Shown here: positions 22,150 to 34,250 of the stretch, one piece after another
How positions within the stretch are numbered: the first letter of the stretch is position 1
Layout: the number at the start of each line of letters is the position of its first letter
Source of the DNA: Cordilura impudica
Lineage: Eukaryota; Arthropoda; Insecta; Diptera; Scathophagidae
NCBI GenBank assembly: GCA_963682025.1
Contig: OY821520.1
Location: forward strand, 4,843,613 to 4,907,612
Reading direction: 5' to 3'
Length of the DNA stretch: 64,000 nt
Program-made: the position numbers and the translations under genes
The notes under the pieces: model-generated
Seen by the model: only the letters and a program-made list of their open reading frames with translations
Database searches by the model: none
What the model was told of the DNA's origin: nothing

Positions 22150-23700
22150 ATGAATTCAACAAGAATGACTGTAAAATAACATGATATTGAAATTTTAGTT
22201 TCTTGAAAATAAAAATTTTATATTTTCGAAATATTTTTCAAAACCGAGTTGCCTTGTAGGTTCTCTAGTCAGTTTCACAAAAAAAAACTTTAAAGTAATT
22301 TTTGCATTTTTTTCCTTAAGTTTATAAAAAAATTAAAAAAAAAATATTTTCTTTTAAAATAACATTTTACTTGGTCGTTTAATTATATTTAATCTTCAAT
22401 TTCATTCAATTAAAAATAGCTTCTCTATTTAAAATAAGTTTGGCATCACCAAAAAGAATTCGGAATTCCAATAAATTAGATTAGATCACTACTGTTTCGA
22501 AAATAAATAAAGTTGTGGCAGTCATATGCAAAAAAAGATAAAAATAAGTGATTTGAGTGAAATATTTTTTTTAATTTCTTTATTTGTAATAATTAGTGCA
22601 TAACGAATCAATGTTATAATTGAAAAAATTTAATGGCAAAATATATTGTGTAAATTTAAAATTTTTATTTTGGTTATAGAACAACATCATCTCTAAAAGT
22701 GTGTTTTATTAACATCGACCAGTGATTAGGAGTTTTGTTTTTATAAATCAACAGAATATGTTGACGTTTTTTAAAATCATTTCTTTTAATAATAGCAGTG
22801 TAAAATTTTTTTAAATTATAACAAAGATCAATAAAAATCATGATAAAGTTTAAACATTAATTGTTGTTTTTATCTCTTAAGTCCTGTTTAGTAGAAAAAA
22901 GGACATTTGTTTTGATTTCACAAAGCCTTTTCTATGTGAATTAAAACAAGAAAAAATATATATATTGAAATATATATATTGAAATTAGAGAACAACATAA
23001 CAACTCTTAAGTTTAAGAATTTTTTCATTTACGAGTTATTTTTTGTGATAGGAAATTCAAGAACAGGGGAAAATAAAATGAAAGAAAAAAATGTTAAGTA
23101 TCTGCACAGGGCCCAGAAAAGTTATAAGAGAGCTCTGCCATGTAGCATCGTTAATATAAAGTAGTCAATTCGTTGAAGAAATATTTATTCTGTTAAGTAA
23201 AAACTTTAGCTAGTAGGACCTGGAAAAAGGTATAAGGTTGCTTTTAATTCTATTACGAAGACTTTTATATAATAAAAGCTGACCCGGAAAACAATTATTT
23301 TATTGCAATAATTTGCAAAAATAATTTGGTCTGTAAAAAAACTTTGTCTGATGAAAAACACATCCCTTTTGAAATTAAGAGCATGGCAATGAGATCACTC
23401 TCTATCCATGTTACCAATTGAAATTTTGGAATGTGCGCAATATTCGATATCTGCATTATATTAGAATATGATGCGATTGAATGATTATAGTGTTAGTGCT
23501 CTTGTTGCTTGCATGAGTCCTCGATTATTGAATTACAATAAACTGCTGTTTGCAGCCGTAACACGATTGCGTGATGCTTGAGTTGTCATTTGTCGATGAA
23601 TTCTGTGTGAACTACTTACTCGTACGTTATTTGTACCGGTAAATAAATTGAAACAATATTTATTACATTAATATCACTTTAAAAATATTCTAATTTTATG
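22150..23700. other. A/T-rich stretch, no gene recognised
   Basis: No long open frame and no repeat family match that I could make. Confidence 0.5.
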
Positions 23701-23904
23701 GTAACACTGTGGAACATTTTCGGGTTAATTTTTTCTAAAGGGTGAGAAATTTCTAGTCAGGGTGAAAGTACTATGCCAGTATAGTAAAACCTTCAAAGAG
23801 TTTGGTATTCTCATACAAAAAAAATTTTTTAATAAGACGCTTTCTTTCCTAATGCATGTGAGTTTTGAATCTCTCCGTGACTATGCGTGACTTTTATTAA
23901 GTTA

Positions 23905-25371
23905 ATAAAGGGTTAATGGGGACTGTTTATTATCATTTGAAAGAACGTTCTTTGGCATTTATTTTTTGAAGATTATGTCTATCAAAAGTTGGCCACGTCT
24001 CAGATGGTCCATCCGTTGAGTCCAATTTTCGATGACTCGTTCGAGCATTTCGACTGGTAACTGGCGAATGATACGCGTGGTGTTTTGCTCCAAGGCCTGA
24101 ATCGAAGCCGGATTGTCCGCATAAACTTTAGACTTTACAAATCCCCACAGGAAAAAGTCTAACGGTGTGATATCACACGATCTTGGTGGCCAATCGACCG
24201 GCCCAAAATGTGAAATTATCTGCTCACCGAAGTGTTCTCTCAATACATCCATTGATTGATGCGCTGTGTGGGAAGTGGCGCCGTCCTGTTGAAACCAAAT
24301 GTCGCCGAGATCACGAGCTTAAATTTCAGGCATCAAATAGTCGGCACGATAACGGTCGCCATTGACGGTTGCATTCTCACCGGTATCATTTTTGAAGAAA
24401 TATAGACCGATGATCCCACCGGCCAACAAACCACACCAAACCGTTGTTTTTTTCTGGATGAAGTGGCAGCTCTTGAATCTCTTCAGGTTGCTCTTCGTCC
24501 CAAATGCGGCAATTTTGCTTGTTTACATACCCATTGAGCCAGAAAAGGGCCTCATCGCTGAACAAAATTTGACTCGAAAACGTCGGATCTTCTCGGAACT
24601 TTTCAAGAGCCCATAGAGCGAAGCGATGTCACTTGGGAAGGTCGGGCGGATTCAATTCTTGCACACCTGTATTTTGTAAGCTTTCAATTAAAATATCTTT
24701 TTTTTTTTTTTTTTTTATTAATCATCACTCAGGGGATGCCCCCTACAGATGCAGTGCATTGTGTTGATCTCAGGAAAGATATAGATATAGGAAGGAGGAA
24801 AGAGGAAGTAGTGTGTCAATTTTTTTTTTTTTTTGCAGCGACAGACCAAAGCCTCTGGTGGGAATCGAACCCACGACCCCCGCATGGTAGGCGAGCATGC
24901 TACCTACTCACCTACCGGGGCACTCAGATCTCGACGTAAAATGCGCCAAGTCATTCCATACGTCAGTCCGAGTTGCTGCGAACGACGTCGAATCGACTCT
25001 CCACGGTTTTCGTGTACACTCTCAGCTACGGCCGCTGTATTTTTTTCACTGCGCGCTGGACGTGGTCTATTCGGTCGAATATTATCCAAGAATGATCTCA
25101 AGATGATGGGTGATGGTGTTGCGAATGGTACGCTCAGTAGGCCGATTACATTGACCATAAGTTGAGCGAAGTGCACGAAACACATTCTTCACAGAACGTG
25201 AATTTTCGTAATAAAGTTGAACGATTTGTAAACGTTGTTCAGGCGTAAGTCTTTCCACGATGAAATGCCAAACAATACTAAACAAAAATAACATGAGAGC
25301 ATGACACGACTCACACGTGATCTGTCAAAAAAAGGCTATTGAAAAAAGTATCTCTACTTGGATCACCCGGT
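23905..25371 (-). mobile_element. Tc1/mariner-superfamily transposon, decayed
   Basis: The minus strand starts near 25,371 with ACCGGGTGATCCAAGTAGAG. The transposase follows: helix-turn-helix region LTPEQRLQIVQLYYENSRSV (25,250), RRRSQQLGLTYGMTWRILRR (25,000), FSDEALFWLNGYVNKQNCRI (24,560), then HFGEQIISHFGPVDWPPRSC (24,230) followed by DITPLDFFLWGFVKSKVYAD and ENWTQRMDHLRRG. This is the mariner-like type with a DUF4817-like N-terminus. A SINE interrupts it at 24,697-24,923, and stops and frameshifts add to the damage. The right-hand inverted repeat is not visible at 23,905, so it is 3'-truncated. Confidence 0.8.
24697..24923 (-). mobile_element. tRNA-derived SINE
   Basis: On the minus strand it begins GCCCCGGTAGGTGAGTAGGT. 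It carries a perfect B-box GGTTCGATTCC (plus-strand 24,861-24,871) and an A-box-like segment (TAGGTGAGTAGG, 24,903-24,914) at tRNA spacing. A tRNA-unrelated part with an inner A-run follows, then a poly(A) tail (T-run at 24,698-24,716 on the plus strand). RNA polymerase III would transcribe it; LINE enzymes would mobilise it. It splits the mariner transposase after RRDL. A short target duplication (GAGATC-like) is possible but not clear. Confidence 0.8.
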
Positions 25372-25465
25372 ATTTGGTGACAACAAGTCTGTGGACCAAG
25401 TTTCAGATTGATTGGATGAGGGGAAATGGGGTTTAAATCACACCATGACTGAGCGTGACTATGCA

Positions 25466-25838
25466 TGACTTTTCTCCTTATCTTGATGTTTATTTGCTTA
25501 GATTTTCAGCAAGAACCATTGTGATTTCTCATTTCATAGTTCAGCAAAATTGTAGCTAAGGCTTAAAAAAATAATTTGTATTAACATGTAAAACATAGAA
25601 TAAAAACACTGATGTATGTTTAATTTAATACGCATACGCAGAAATATCTTCTACTATACTTAAAAATAATAATTATGCGCCCTGAATATTGAAAAGGAAA
25701 TAAAAAAAGTGAAAAATAACAATTTAATTTGCTGAGCTATTTGCTGAAGAATAAAGTGAGAAATCATCAATGGTTCCTGAGTTACAAATACAGATGAAAA
25801 ACTAAGCAAGCAAACATAAAGATAAGGCAAAAATATTA
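25466..25838. mobile_element. Fold-back MITE-like unit
   Basis: Positions 25,470-25,545 (ttatcttgatgtttatttgc, aagaaccattg, gatttctcatttcatag) are repeated in inverted orientation at 25,755-25,830. The same arm sequence recurs at 36,945-37,015 and 37,530-37,565, so it is a dispersed family. It is non-coding. Confidence 0.55.
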
Positions 25839-26416
25839 AAAGTTAAATAAGCTTGGCCTGAAAACGCCAAACCCTTTGGAGGTTTTACTATAGCAATTTT
25901 AGCCTGACTTGGAATTTTCAAAGAATTTTGTATAATTACCGTTTCAAAATTGATTTAAAGTTAGTTTGGAATTTTCGTCAAACTTATTTCTTAACGTTCG
26001 TCCAGGCCAGTGAAATATCTAACACTGAAATGCCAAATGTTTGTAAATGTAGAAATAGTTTCTTAAGGCAAAAAACGCCACCTTTCCGAAGTTTTTATGA
26101 TTATACCAAATGTATTTTTTTAGATTTAAATATAATATTACTGATATGATAATTATGTACAGGGAAACCTGCATTTTCGCTAATTTCTCCACCTCAGCGC
26201 CACTTAGATGTTATACGGTGTGATTTTAAGCCAAATGGGTAATAAATACAATTTTCGAAAAAGGCGACCCCAGCGTAATCTGGAGAGGAAGGGGTGTCTA
26301 ACCTTAACAATAACAATTCGGAACACCTCATGAACATGTGGTTTGAATATAAGGGTGGATAGCTTCAGTTGTTCAGTAGTGATGGCCACACATATGTACG
26401 TACTCACCAACGTTTT
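25839..26416. other. Spacer, partly repeated
   Basis: The stretch 25,855-25,925 is related in inverted orientation to 23,755-23,815 (gtatagtaaaacct, gtttgg). The mariner and neighbouring units may therefore lie inside an older split repeat. No gene recognised. Confidence 0.35.
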
Positions 26417-27203
26417 TATACCCTATACCACTATGTGGTTTGGGTATAATGACTTTGTGCTGCTGTTTGTAACAACCAAAAATATTTGACCTAGACCCAT
26501 CTTTAATTATACCGATCGAATCAGAATCACTTTCTGAGTTGATTTAACAATGTCCGTCCGTCCGTCCGTCCGTCCGTCCGTCTGTGTGTCCATGTAAACT
26601 TTGTAATCAAACTGCTGGTCGCAAATATGAATATATTTTGATGAAATTTGGTATATGGGCTTCTGTCAGCCATGGGGTGAACGCTATTGAAATTGGTGAG
26701 AATCGGTCCATGGTTAGACCTAGCCCCCATACAAATTACCCATATGAAATCGACATAAATTGCCATAAGATCCAAATTGTCATATTGATCTTTCTCAAAT
26801 TGGGTTTGTATGTGTTCATTACATCCATTAATGCGTAGTCCAAAAATGATCCCTCTGACCCCATATAGAGCTGCTTCCCGATCTTCACTTAAATCTATTA
26901 AAAAACAAAAAATATTGCACTGATTCTTCTCAAATTTTGTTTGTATATATTTTTGCAAAATACGAGAGACTTTACCAAACATGATCAGGATCGGTCCATT
27001 TTTGGACCTAGTCCCTATATAGATATAGCATCCGATATGAACTTTTTTATATCTGCAGCCAAAAAAATTAATAAAAATCCCACTCAAATTTGGTTTTTGC
27101 TTATTTTCTATGTCCAGTTAGTTGGGCCTAAGAAATAGGGTTTCTAAACGCATGGTGTAGGGTATCGTATAGTCGGTCGAGACCGACTATAATTTTCTTA
27201 CTT
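26417..27203 (+). mobile_element. M element (M5)
   Basis: Full-length. Head TATACCCTATACCACTATG, seven GTCC units at about 26,552-26,579, and the end hairpin with one change (GTCGGTCGAGACCGAC). Confidence 0.9.
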
Positions 27204-27413
27204 TTTATTTATTTATTATGGGAGGTGTCAGTCCTACCGATGTGATCCTGTGAGTATTGTTACTCCCATTTTTGTATTACTTCAGATATATGATATTGAA
27301 AATCAACTATGTAAGTGGTTATCATGCCCATTTATCCGCTTGCTAAGGCCAGCTTTGGATTTTATGACATTTTTAAATAAAGATTAACGAAAACGAGTTT
27401 TTCTATAATATTT

Positions 27414-27800
27414 CTATTTGCACAAAAATGATTTTTTTTTGTATGATTCTTTTATCTGGAGTAAGAACTGCTTTTCTTCTATATTATTTGTTAGTACTTT
27501 ATGAAAATCTTTTATGAATTTAACGCCTCTTTTGACAATATCATTTACTACAAATAATTCCTTGCAGAAATTGTAATAATAAAAATTCTGCAGAAATACT
27601 AAAACAGCAGAAAATTTGTTTAGTTTTGTGGGACACATAATCGCTTAATTCATTATATGTGAAACGGTCTATGAAAAGGTGTCTTATGACACAAAAACAA
27701 AATTTCGAGAAATCAGCTGTTAAAGATAAACAATGCATTTCGTTAGTTTTTTTTTCGTTATCTCGTCGGTGTAATTGTTTCTGTTTGTCTTTTCCTTTAT
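27414..27800 (-). pseudogene. Relic of the fold-back element protein (NDTAERG type)
   Basis: Minus-strand blocks NELSDYVSHKTKQIF (27,650) and, after a frame change, VVNDIVKRGVKFIKDFHKVL with EEKQFLLQI (27,550-27,450) align with ELYDFVTVNTIKFF and VVNDTAERGVKLIEEYNNIL with EKQYLLQV at 59,042-59,330. Position between fold-back arms is the same in both. The function is unknown to me. The frameshift and the changed AERG motif (VKRG) mean it is dead. Confidence 0.6.
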
Positions 27801-27812
27801 GAACTAGTGAAT

Positions 27813-28142
27813 AATGTCTGTCGATGAAGAATTTAACGAGGTTTTTCAAAAATATTTTGGTGAAAATGAAGAGAATGATGATGTTGGTATCAATTTGCGG
27901 ACAGCGAGGATGTTGAATCATTTCAACTGTCATTAATCCCAGTTGACGACAACATGCCCGAATTTATCCAACCAGTTGGTTTATCTCTGCAGCGTCAGTG
28001 GTACATTTATCAGAATCTCAGAAGCTTGGTTTCAGATCCCATGAATGCGGCTATTTTGGCTCCATTGCCATCGAAAAAAATGCCATCAAAAAAAGCGAGT
28101 GACAATAGTCAAAATGCCAATATTGTCACTCGCTTTTTGTGA
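27813..28142 (+). pseudogene. Unrecognised frame with one frameshift
   Basis: The plus strand opens MSVDEEFNEVFQKYFGENEE at 27,813. Around 27,895 the reading continues in another frame (ADSEDVESFQLSLIPVDD), then MPEFIQPVGLSLQRQWYIYQ, and stops at 28,140 after NIVTRFL. Codon use and the acidic composition look protein-like rather than A/T noise, and one frameshift separates two matching halves. I do not recognise the product. It overlaps the minus-strand relic at its left end and lies between the fold-back arms. Confidence 0.4.
28090..28138. other. Perfect 18-bp hairpin
   Basis: AAAAAGCGAGTGACAATA at 28,090-28,107 is exactly complementary to 28,121-28,138, with a 13-base loop. The right arm ends in a T-run. 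It spans the end of the frame at 27,813-28,142. Confidence 0.85.
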
Positions 28143-29145
28143 GTTCATTTTTGTTATGAATTGTGTGTAAAGTTAATGTCTATTATTTGTGTTTATATCT
28201 TATAATTTAAGATTTCTTGAAGATGCCAACCGGAGGTTGGCGAAATATTGAAAATAAAATAAATAAATTTAATTTTATATATTAAAATACAGACCTCGAA
28301 CTTCAAATAAAAATTTTTTTAAAATTAAAACGCAAAGGTCAAATAAAAATACTCATACTAGTTTTTGAATAAATTGTCCTTTATTAGCTTGGGATCATAT
28401 GTGACCCCAAGTCCAAAAGGGTTAATGGGGTCATATTATTTTTTTCCCAAAACTCTAAGCTATTAATATAAAATATAACATTTGAAAGTGGCAAACTGAT
28501 TAATTTTTGATACAAATTATTTACAAAGAGTACATTTACTGAACATTTCACAAAAATCTAATTTTTCTCGAAATCCAAAAAAAATTTTTTTTTTTTGTGA
28601 AAAAAATTATGGGAGAGGAATTTACTTAAAAATTCACACAGTTAATCTCTAGCATATATTTAACAAAACGTTAAAGTGACACATCAATTTTTTTAAATTT
28701 TGCTAAAGAAAATTTTTTAAAAGTTAAAAAAGGAATTTTCAAAATTTTTTCAAGACAATTTTCCATCTTTGGTCTCATTGTGCAATAGGTTAACAATGTG
28801 GTAATAAAATATTACTTCATGTCTTAGTACTTGTAGATATAGAGACAAAAAAAAAATGATGGCTATAATTAATTTCTTAAAGTTTAAAAAATTTCCGTAA
28901 AATTTTTGACGCAAATGTGGTCTGGGGCATTTGCTATTTCTTGGCGAGTTTTATTTGATTTTGAAGCTACATATAAAGCTTTTTGAAAAGATAATGTAGT
29001 ACTGATATCGATTTGTCGAAAATATTTAACTGTAGATGGAAATTTTCGTAACATCTTAAAAAAAGTTATATAAACGTATAAGCACACTTGAAATTTTCAA
29101 TCCATTTCCGGCGGCGCGAATTTTTGAAAGTAATTTCAGTATAAA

Positions 29146-29932
29146 ACAAGTAAGAAAATTATAGCCGGTCTAGACCGACTATACGATACCCTATACCATG
29201 CGTTTAGAAACCCTATTTCTTAGGCCCAACTAACTGGACATAGAAAATAAGCAAAAGCCAAATTTGAGTGGGATTTTTATTAATTTTTTGGGCTGCACAT
29301 ATGAAAAAGTTTATATCGGATGCTATATCTATATAGGGACTAGGTCAAAAACAGACCGATCCTCATCATGTTTGGTAAAGTCTCTTGTATTTTGCAAAAA
29401 TATATACAAACAAAGTCTGAAAAGAATCAGTGCAATATTTTTATTTTTAATAGATTTAAGTGGAGATCGGGAAGCAGCTCTATATGGGGCCAAAGGGATC
29501 ATTTTTGGACTACACATTAAAGGACGTAATGAACGCATACAAAACCCAATTTGAGTAAGGTCTATATGACAATTTGGATCTTATGGAAATTTATGTCGGT
29601 TTCATAGGGGTTATTTGTATGGGGGCTAGGTCTGAACATGGACCGATTCTCACCAATTTCAACAGCATTCATTCCATGGCTGATGAAAGCTTATATACCA
29701 AATTTCATCAAAATATTTTCATATTTGCGACCTGCAGTTTGATTACAAGGTTTACATGGACACACAGACGGACGGACGGACGGGCGGACGGACGGACATT
29801 GTTAAATCAACTCAAAAAGTGATTCTGACTCGATCGGTATAGTTAAAGATGGGTTTAGGTCAAATATTTTTGGTTGTTACAAACAGCAGCACAAAGTCAT
29901 TATACCCAAACCACATAGTGGTATAGGGTATA
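29146..29932 (-). mobile_element. M element (M6)
   Basis: Full-length on the minus strand, with CAAGTAAG at 29,146 and the head at 29,932. The terminal hairpin has one change (ATAGCCGGTCTAGACCG). The GTCC run includes one GCCC unit. Confidence 0.9.
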
Positions 29933-30239
29933 AATAAATTAAATAATCAAAATTGTTTTTTATCCAGTCAATTATATTTTTCTACTGAATAGTTATAAAA
30001 AGCAATATAAAAAGGACTAAAGTTGTGATTTTTTCATAATATCAGGTGTTTTGGGCCCCACTAGGCACCGGATGGCACTGTCGCATCGAGCTAAAAAATG
30101 AAATGAAAAAATGTTATAAATGCAAACCTGATATTTTAGAGAGCGCATATATTGATAATTAAAAAAAAAATCACATACAAGCTTGACCAGTCCAGTGGTT
30201 CAGCCGTGATTCGTTTACATACATACGCACCATCGTTTT

Positions 30240-31205
30240 TATTATAAAGGGTCTTTTTTTATGGTTCACTACTTTTGGTAACACTGTTGGAATTGATAAT
30301 CGACTTAACAGCTGATAGCTGCTTTTTGTTTAGTTTGACTTGCCATTTCATCAAGGATAGAGAGAGAGAGAGAGCAATGATTGCAAATTGTTGAAAATTT
30401 CTATCACAATAAAGGATCTGTTCGTCAAACTTATCGTTCACTTTGTACATTTTCTGGTCTTCATAATACTCCATCAGAGTGCTCAATTCAATTAACTTTG
30501 GATCGTTTTCGATCCAAGTTTATTTTTAATGATAATGTGTATTACGTAAGATGCTAGTCAGGTACACCAAACAAGCTTTAGCCCCTGTACAGTAAAGCAA
30601 TGAAGAAGACCCACATCGATCTATTCGGAACCATTCTCAGCATATGCAGATTTGTCTATCCACTTTATGGAAGATTTTATGAAAGGATCTTGTTTTAAGA
30701 GCTTTTAGGATTCAACCTGTGCAAGAATTAGAGCTAAAGGACCATCGTATGCGTTACCAATTCGGCCAATGTGTTGAAGTACTAATTGATATTGATTTTT
30801 ATTTTCCATACAAAATTTTGTTCAACGATGAAGTTCATTTTTGGTTAAATGGGTACATAAATTAACAAAATGGTCGCATTTGGAGTGAAAAAAATCCACA
30901 AGCTTTGGTTCAAACTTTTGTCTACAGAAAATTTCTGTTTTGTGAACTTTATGGGCCGGCGGAGTCATTGGTTCAAATTTCTTCAAAAACGATGATGGAA
31001 GGAATGTTACTGTTAATGATGAATGGTATATAGAAATAATGATGATGAATATTCGACCAGTTACTGGCGAAATGTGGCGGCAATTGTTGCGAAAAGTGTG
31101 TGAAAATTGGGATTCCAGATTGTGCCACGTACGCACCATCCGCGGTGGCCATATTGCCCAAGTCACATTTAAGCACTAATGGCATTAAGTTATTCATCAA
31201 ATGAA
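30240..31205 (+). pseudogene. Second mariner-like transposase relic
   Basis: Plus-strand blocks in changing frames: QIVENFYHNKGSVRQTYRSL (30,390; helix-turn-helix region), RYQFGQCVEVL (30,755), KILFNDEVHFWLNGYIN (30,815), NGRIWSEKNPQALVQTF (30,870) and RQLLRKVCENWDSRLCHVRT (31,078) with IRGGHIAQVTFKH at the end. The order matches the mariner type at 23,905-25,371, but similarity is modest, so it is a different subfamily. The middle with the second catalytic Asp is deleted. A GA run (30,357-30,375) lies near its start. Confidence 0.7.
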
Positions 31206-31326
31206 GTCAGTTTAAGTGAAACTGAAAATATTTTTCTTTATTTTATTTTAATTTCAAGTTCTATAACTAAAAAAAAAAAAAAAAAAACGGCCATTCACAA
31301 GTTTATATGTTTCCGTTTTAAATAAA

Positions 31327-31703
31327 CTAGCAGATTCGAGCCCTCCAAATTCGAGCGCAAATTCTAGGAAATTTTATATTTTCAATATTTTCATTTAATA
31401 ATGATCCTCAAAATCAATTATAGCCAATTCACAAATCAACACAAAAAACAAACTCATTTTATTACAAACACATTAACAAATTTAATAAATACATACATAG
31501 CATTGTATAATTTTATGCATGTGTTAGTAGCAACTTTAAATGCAATTTACTCAAAATAAAGGAACAAATTTAAAAATCTGTAAATCTGCAAATCGGCTAA
31601 AAAGAAATACCTTTCAAATAATATACGTTTGGTCAAAATCTGGATAAAACGGTAGAAGAAAACATCAGTCACAAGAAATCGCATAGCCTATTAATATTAT
31701 AGG
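31327..31703 (-). mobile_element. Non-autonomous Helitron (He4)
   Basis: Minus strand: ends CTAG|T at 31,327. The start is CCTATAATATTAATAGG at 31,703, a one-base change from the usual TC. The hairpin is damaged by one mismatch (CTCCAAATTCGAG on the plus strand). Length 377 bp. Confidence 0.75.
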
Positions 31704-32696
31704 TATCCGAGTATTTTAAATTAAAATCAAAAACTTCGATGTTTCTACTAATTTCCCTTCCATTTCAACCATAAACATTTTTTGTATCTAATAAGTACAT
31801 AAAAAATTATACTTAATGGGAAATTTTAATACACAAAAATTCTATTTATACTCGTAAGGTGATTTAAAATAAGCAAAAAGCCTTGAAGCTATTTTAAAGA
31901 ACTACATACACACGAGTATAAAAAAGAAAAATCCTAAAATATGTAAAATTTTCGTACTTTTTTTAGGATTTCGTTGTTTAATAATAAATTTTTACAGTGA
32001 TTTGCTTGAACAATATATATTATGCTATTTACTTGAAATATTCCTAAAAGGCTTAAAGCCACACAAAGGTATTTGAATTTTATCTTTATTACAAGAGCAG
32101 CCATAAGGCTTTATAATATAATGATTTCGCCGCCATATTTGATATGTATTTAATTATGTAGAATTACTTATATATTTGGGTACATTAAAATGTTGTTCAC
32201 TAATTCTTAAGTTGGTGTACTAACTTGAATTTACACAATAATTTGAAATAATATTTGAATTTAGTGTACCATCACGTAGTTAAAAATTATATTATTTAAC
32301 CTTTATGCATATATGGAAGAGTTGAGTTACTGACTTGTTAACTAGCTGAAATATTTGAAATATGGGAATTTTGTATAAAAATTAACCTAGATACTTTAGT
32401 GCATCCATCATCAACACACAATATCATCTTTCTTTTGTAACCTACAAAAACATTTTTTAAAATAATATTTATGTTCAAAAAAAATTTCCAAATCTGTTTC
32501 TTGCACTTTAGGAAAATTCTAATAAAAATTTGATTATATTACTGATTTTCTGATATTGCATTATTTTTCAGGTGCTTTTTACAAACATGTATTGCTAGTG
32601 TAGTGCTACTCGTAAATAGTTAGTTTTAGTTTGGATTTTGAAATTACTGACCAAATCTATTAGCGTCTTGAAAACATGTAGCTCTTTTAGTATTAC
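31704..32696. other. A/T-rich stretch, no gene recognised
   Basis: No repeat family match and no significant open frame. Confidence 0.5.
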
Positions 32697-33544
32697 TTTA
32701 TTTATTTTATTTATTTATTTATTGAATTTCATAAATTATAATTCAGTACAAAGAATTAATCTTATATAGAAGTACTGAATACTAATTATAGTTGAATTTT
32801 ACAATGTACAAGAAAAAAATAATATAATAAAATACTACCTAATACTAACAAAAACAAAGAAAAAAGAAACATAAATATTAATAATAAAATAATAATAATA
32901 AAATAATAGAAGAAAAAAAAAAATTAGTTTTAATATTCATAAATTTTATTTTTGAATTTAGTTGCGTTGCTGATAATTTGCAAGTGATGGGGTAGTCGAT
33001 TCCAAATTGGTATGGCATTAATATAGAAGTGTAACTCCGAAAGTTGAGCCTTATGTTGTATTTGAATTTTAGGTTGACCTGAGTAAATAATTTTATGCAG
33101 GTATAATAGTGATTTACACTTCAAAAGGTTTTCAATAGTGACACCATAAATTTGTTTAGCGTAGTGAGATACGCCACCAAGTCGTGGTATGCCAAATATA
33201 TATCCTGCAATGTTATTAAAAGATACGTTTAGTTTACGCACACTGGTTGCATCACAGCTTGAGAACTACTCACAACCATAGAGTAAAGTCGGTATTAAGT
33301 ATGTTTTAGCCGGAAGCATTCTGATTTGTAGTGGTACGAACCACTGAGTGCACCATGAGTTTCTTAACATACCATATATTTTACCGGTTGTAATAATAAC
33401 GTGCTCATTCCAGTGTAAATATTTATTAAATGTGACTCCAAGGTAAATTTCTATTTCACAATACAATCACAAAAACAGCGTAACATGTGAGCCATAAGAC
33501 AAAATCGGTGTGACTTATGATTGGTGAAAAAATTATGATATGTA

Positions 33545-34250
33545 ATAACCTGTTTTAAAATAAGAAATGAAAAATTAAAAATAAAAAATGATATATAAAA
33601 ATGAAAAACGAAAAATGAAATATAAAAAATGAAAAATAAAAATGAAAAATGAAAAACGAAATTAAAAATAAAAAATTAAAAAAAAAATTAAAAACAAAAA
33701 ATTTAAATGAAATTAAAAAATGAAAAATAAAAAATTAAAAATGAAAAATAAAAAATGAAAAATTAAAAATGAAAAATAAAAAATTAAAAATAAAATATGA
33801 AAAATAAAAAATTAAAAATAAAAATGAAAAATGAAAAACGAAAAATGAAAAATGAAAAACGAAAAATGAAAAATAAAAAAATTAAATTAAAAAATTAAAA
33901 TTAGAAAATGAAAGCTAAAAAATAAAAATGAAATTAAAAAATGAAAAATAAAAAATGAAAAATAAAAAATGAAAAATTAAAAATTAAAAATAAAAAATGA
34001 GAAATGAAAAATAAAGAATTCCAATTGAAAAATAAAAAATGAAAAATGATAAATGAAAAATGAAAAATGGAAAATGAGAAATGGAAAATGAAAAATTGAT
34101 AATGAAATATAAAAAATGGAAAATAAAAAAAAAATAAAAATTAAATATAAAAAATGATAAATAAAATTTGATTAATGAAAAATAAAAAATGAAAAATGAA
34201 ATATGAAAGATAAAAAAAAATAAAAAATAAAAAATTAAAATAAAAAATAA
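33545..34250. repeat. Degenerate heptamer array (AAAAATG / AAAAATA)
   Basis: About 700 bp of mixed seven-base units with some indels, part of H5. The array resumes at 35,030-35,225 beyond M7. Confidence 0.9.

Larger units (their letters stand above)
27330..29110. mobile_element. Fold-back element relic (F3)
   Basis: The left part (GGCCAGCTTTGGATTTTA at 27,349) matches the inner end of the left arm of F1 at 47,798. The right part from 28,380 (GGGATCATATGTGACCCCAA) matches the right arm of F1 from 48,777 and continues to about 29,090 (CACTTGAAATTTTCAATC). The outer ends with the TAGGGTGGCCCTT repeat are missing, so the copy is truncated. Between the arms it keeps coding relics that F1 lacks. 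Confidence 0.6.

Noticed and set aside
22979..23164. 61-codon frame between repeats
   Set aside because: Low-complexity composition, no motif, no supporting start context or splice sites.
24836..24923. Functional tRNA gene
   Set aside because: The B-box is good, but the stem pairings are incomplete and the sequence continues into a SINE body with a poly(A) tail.
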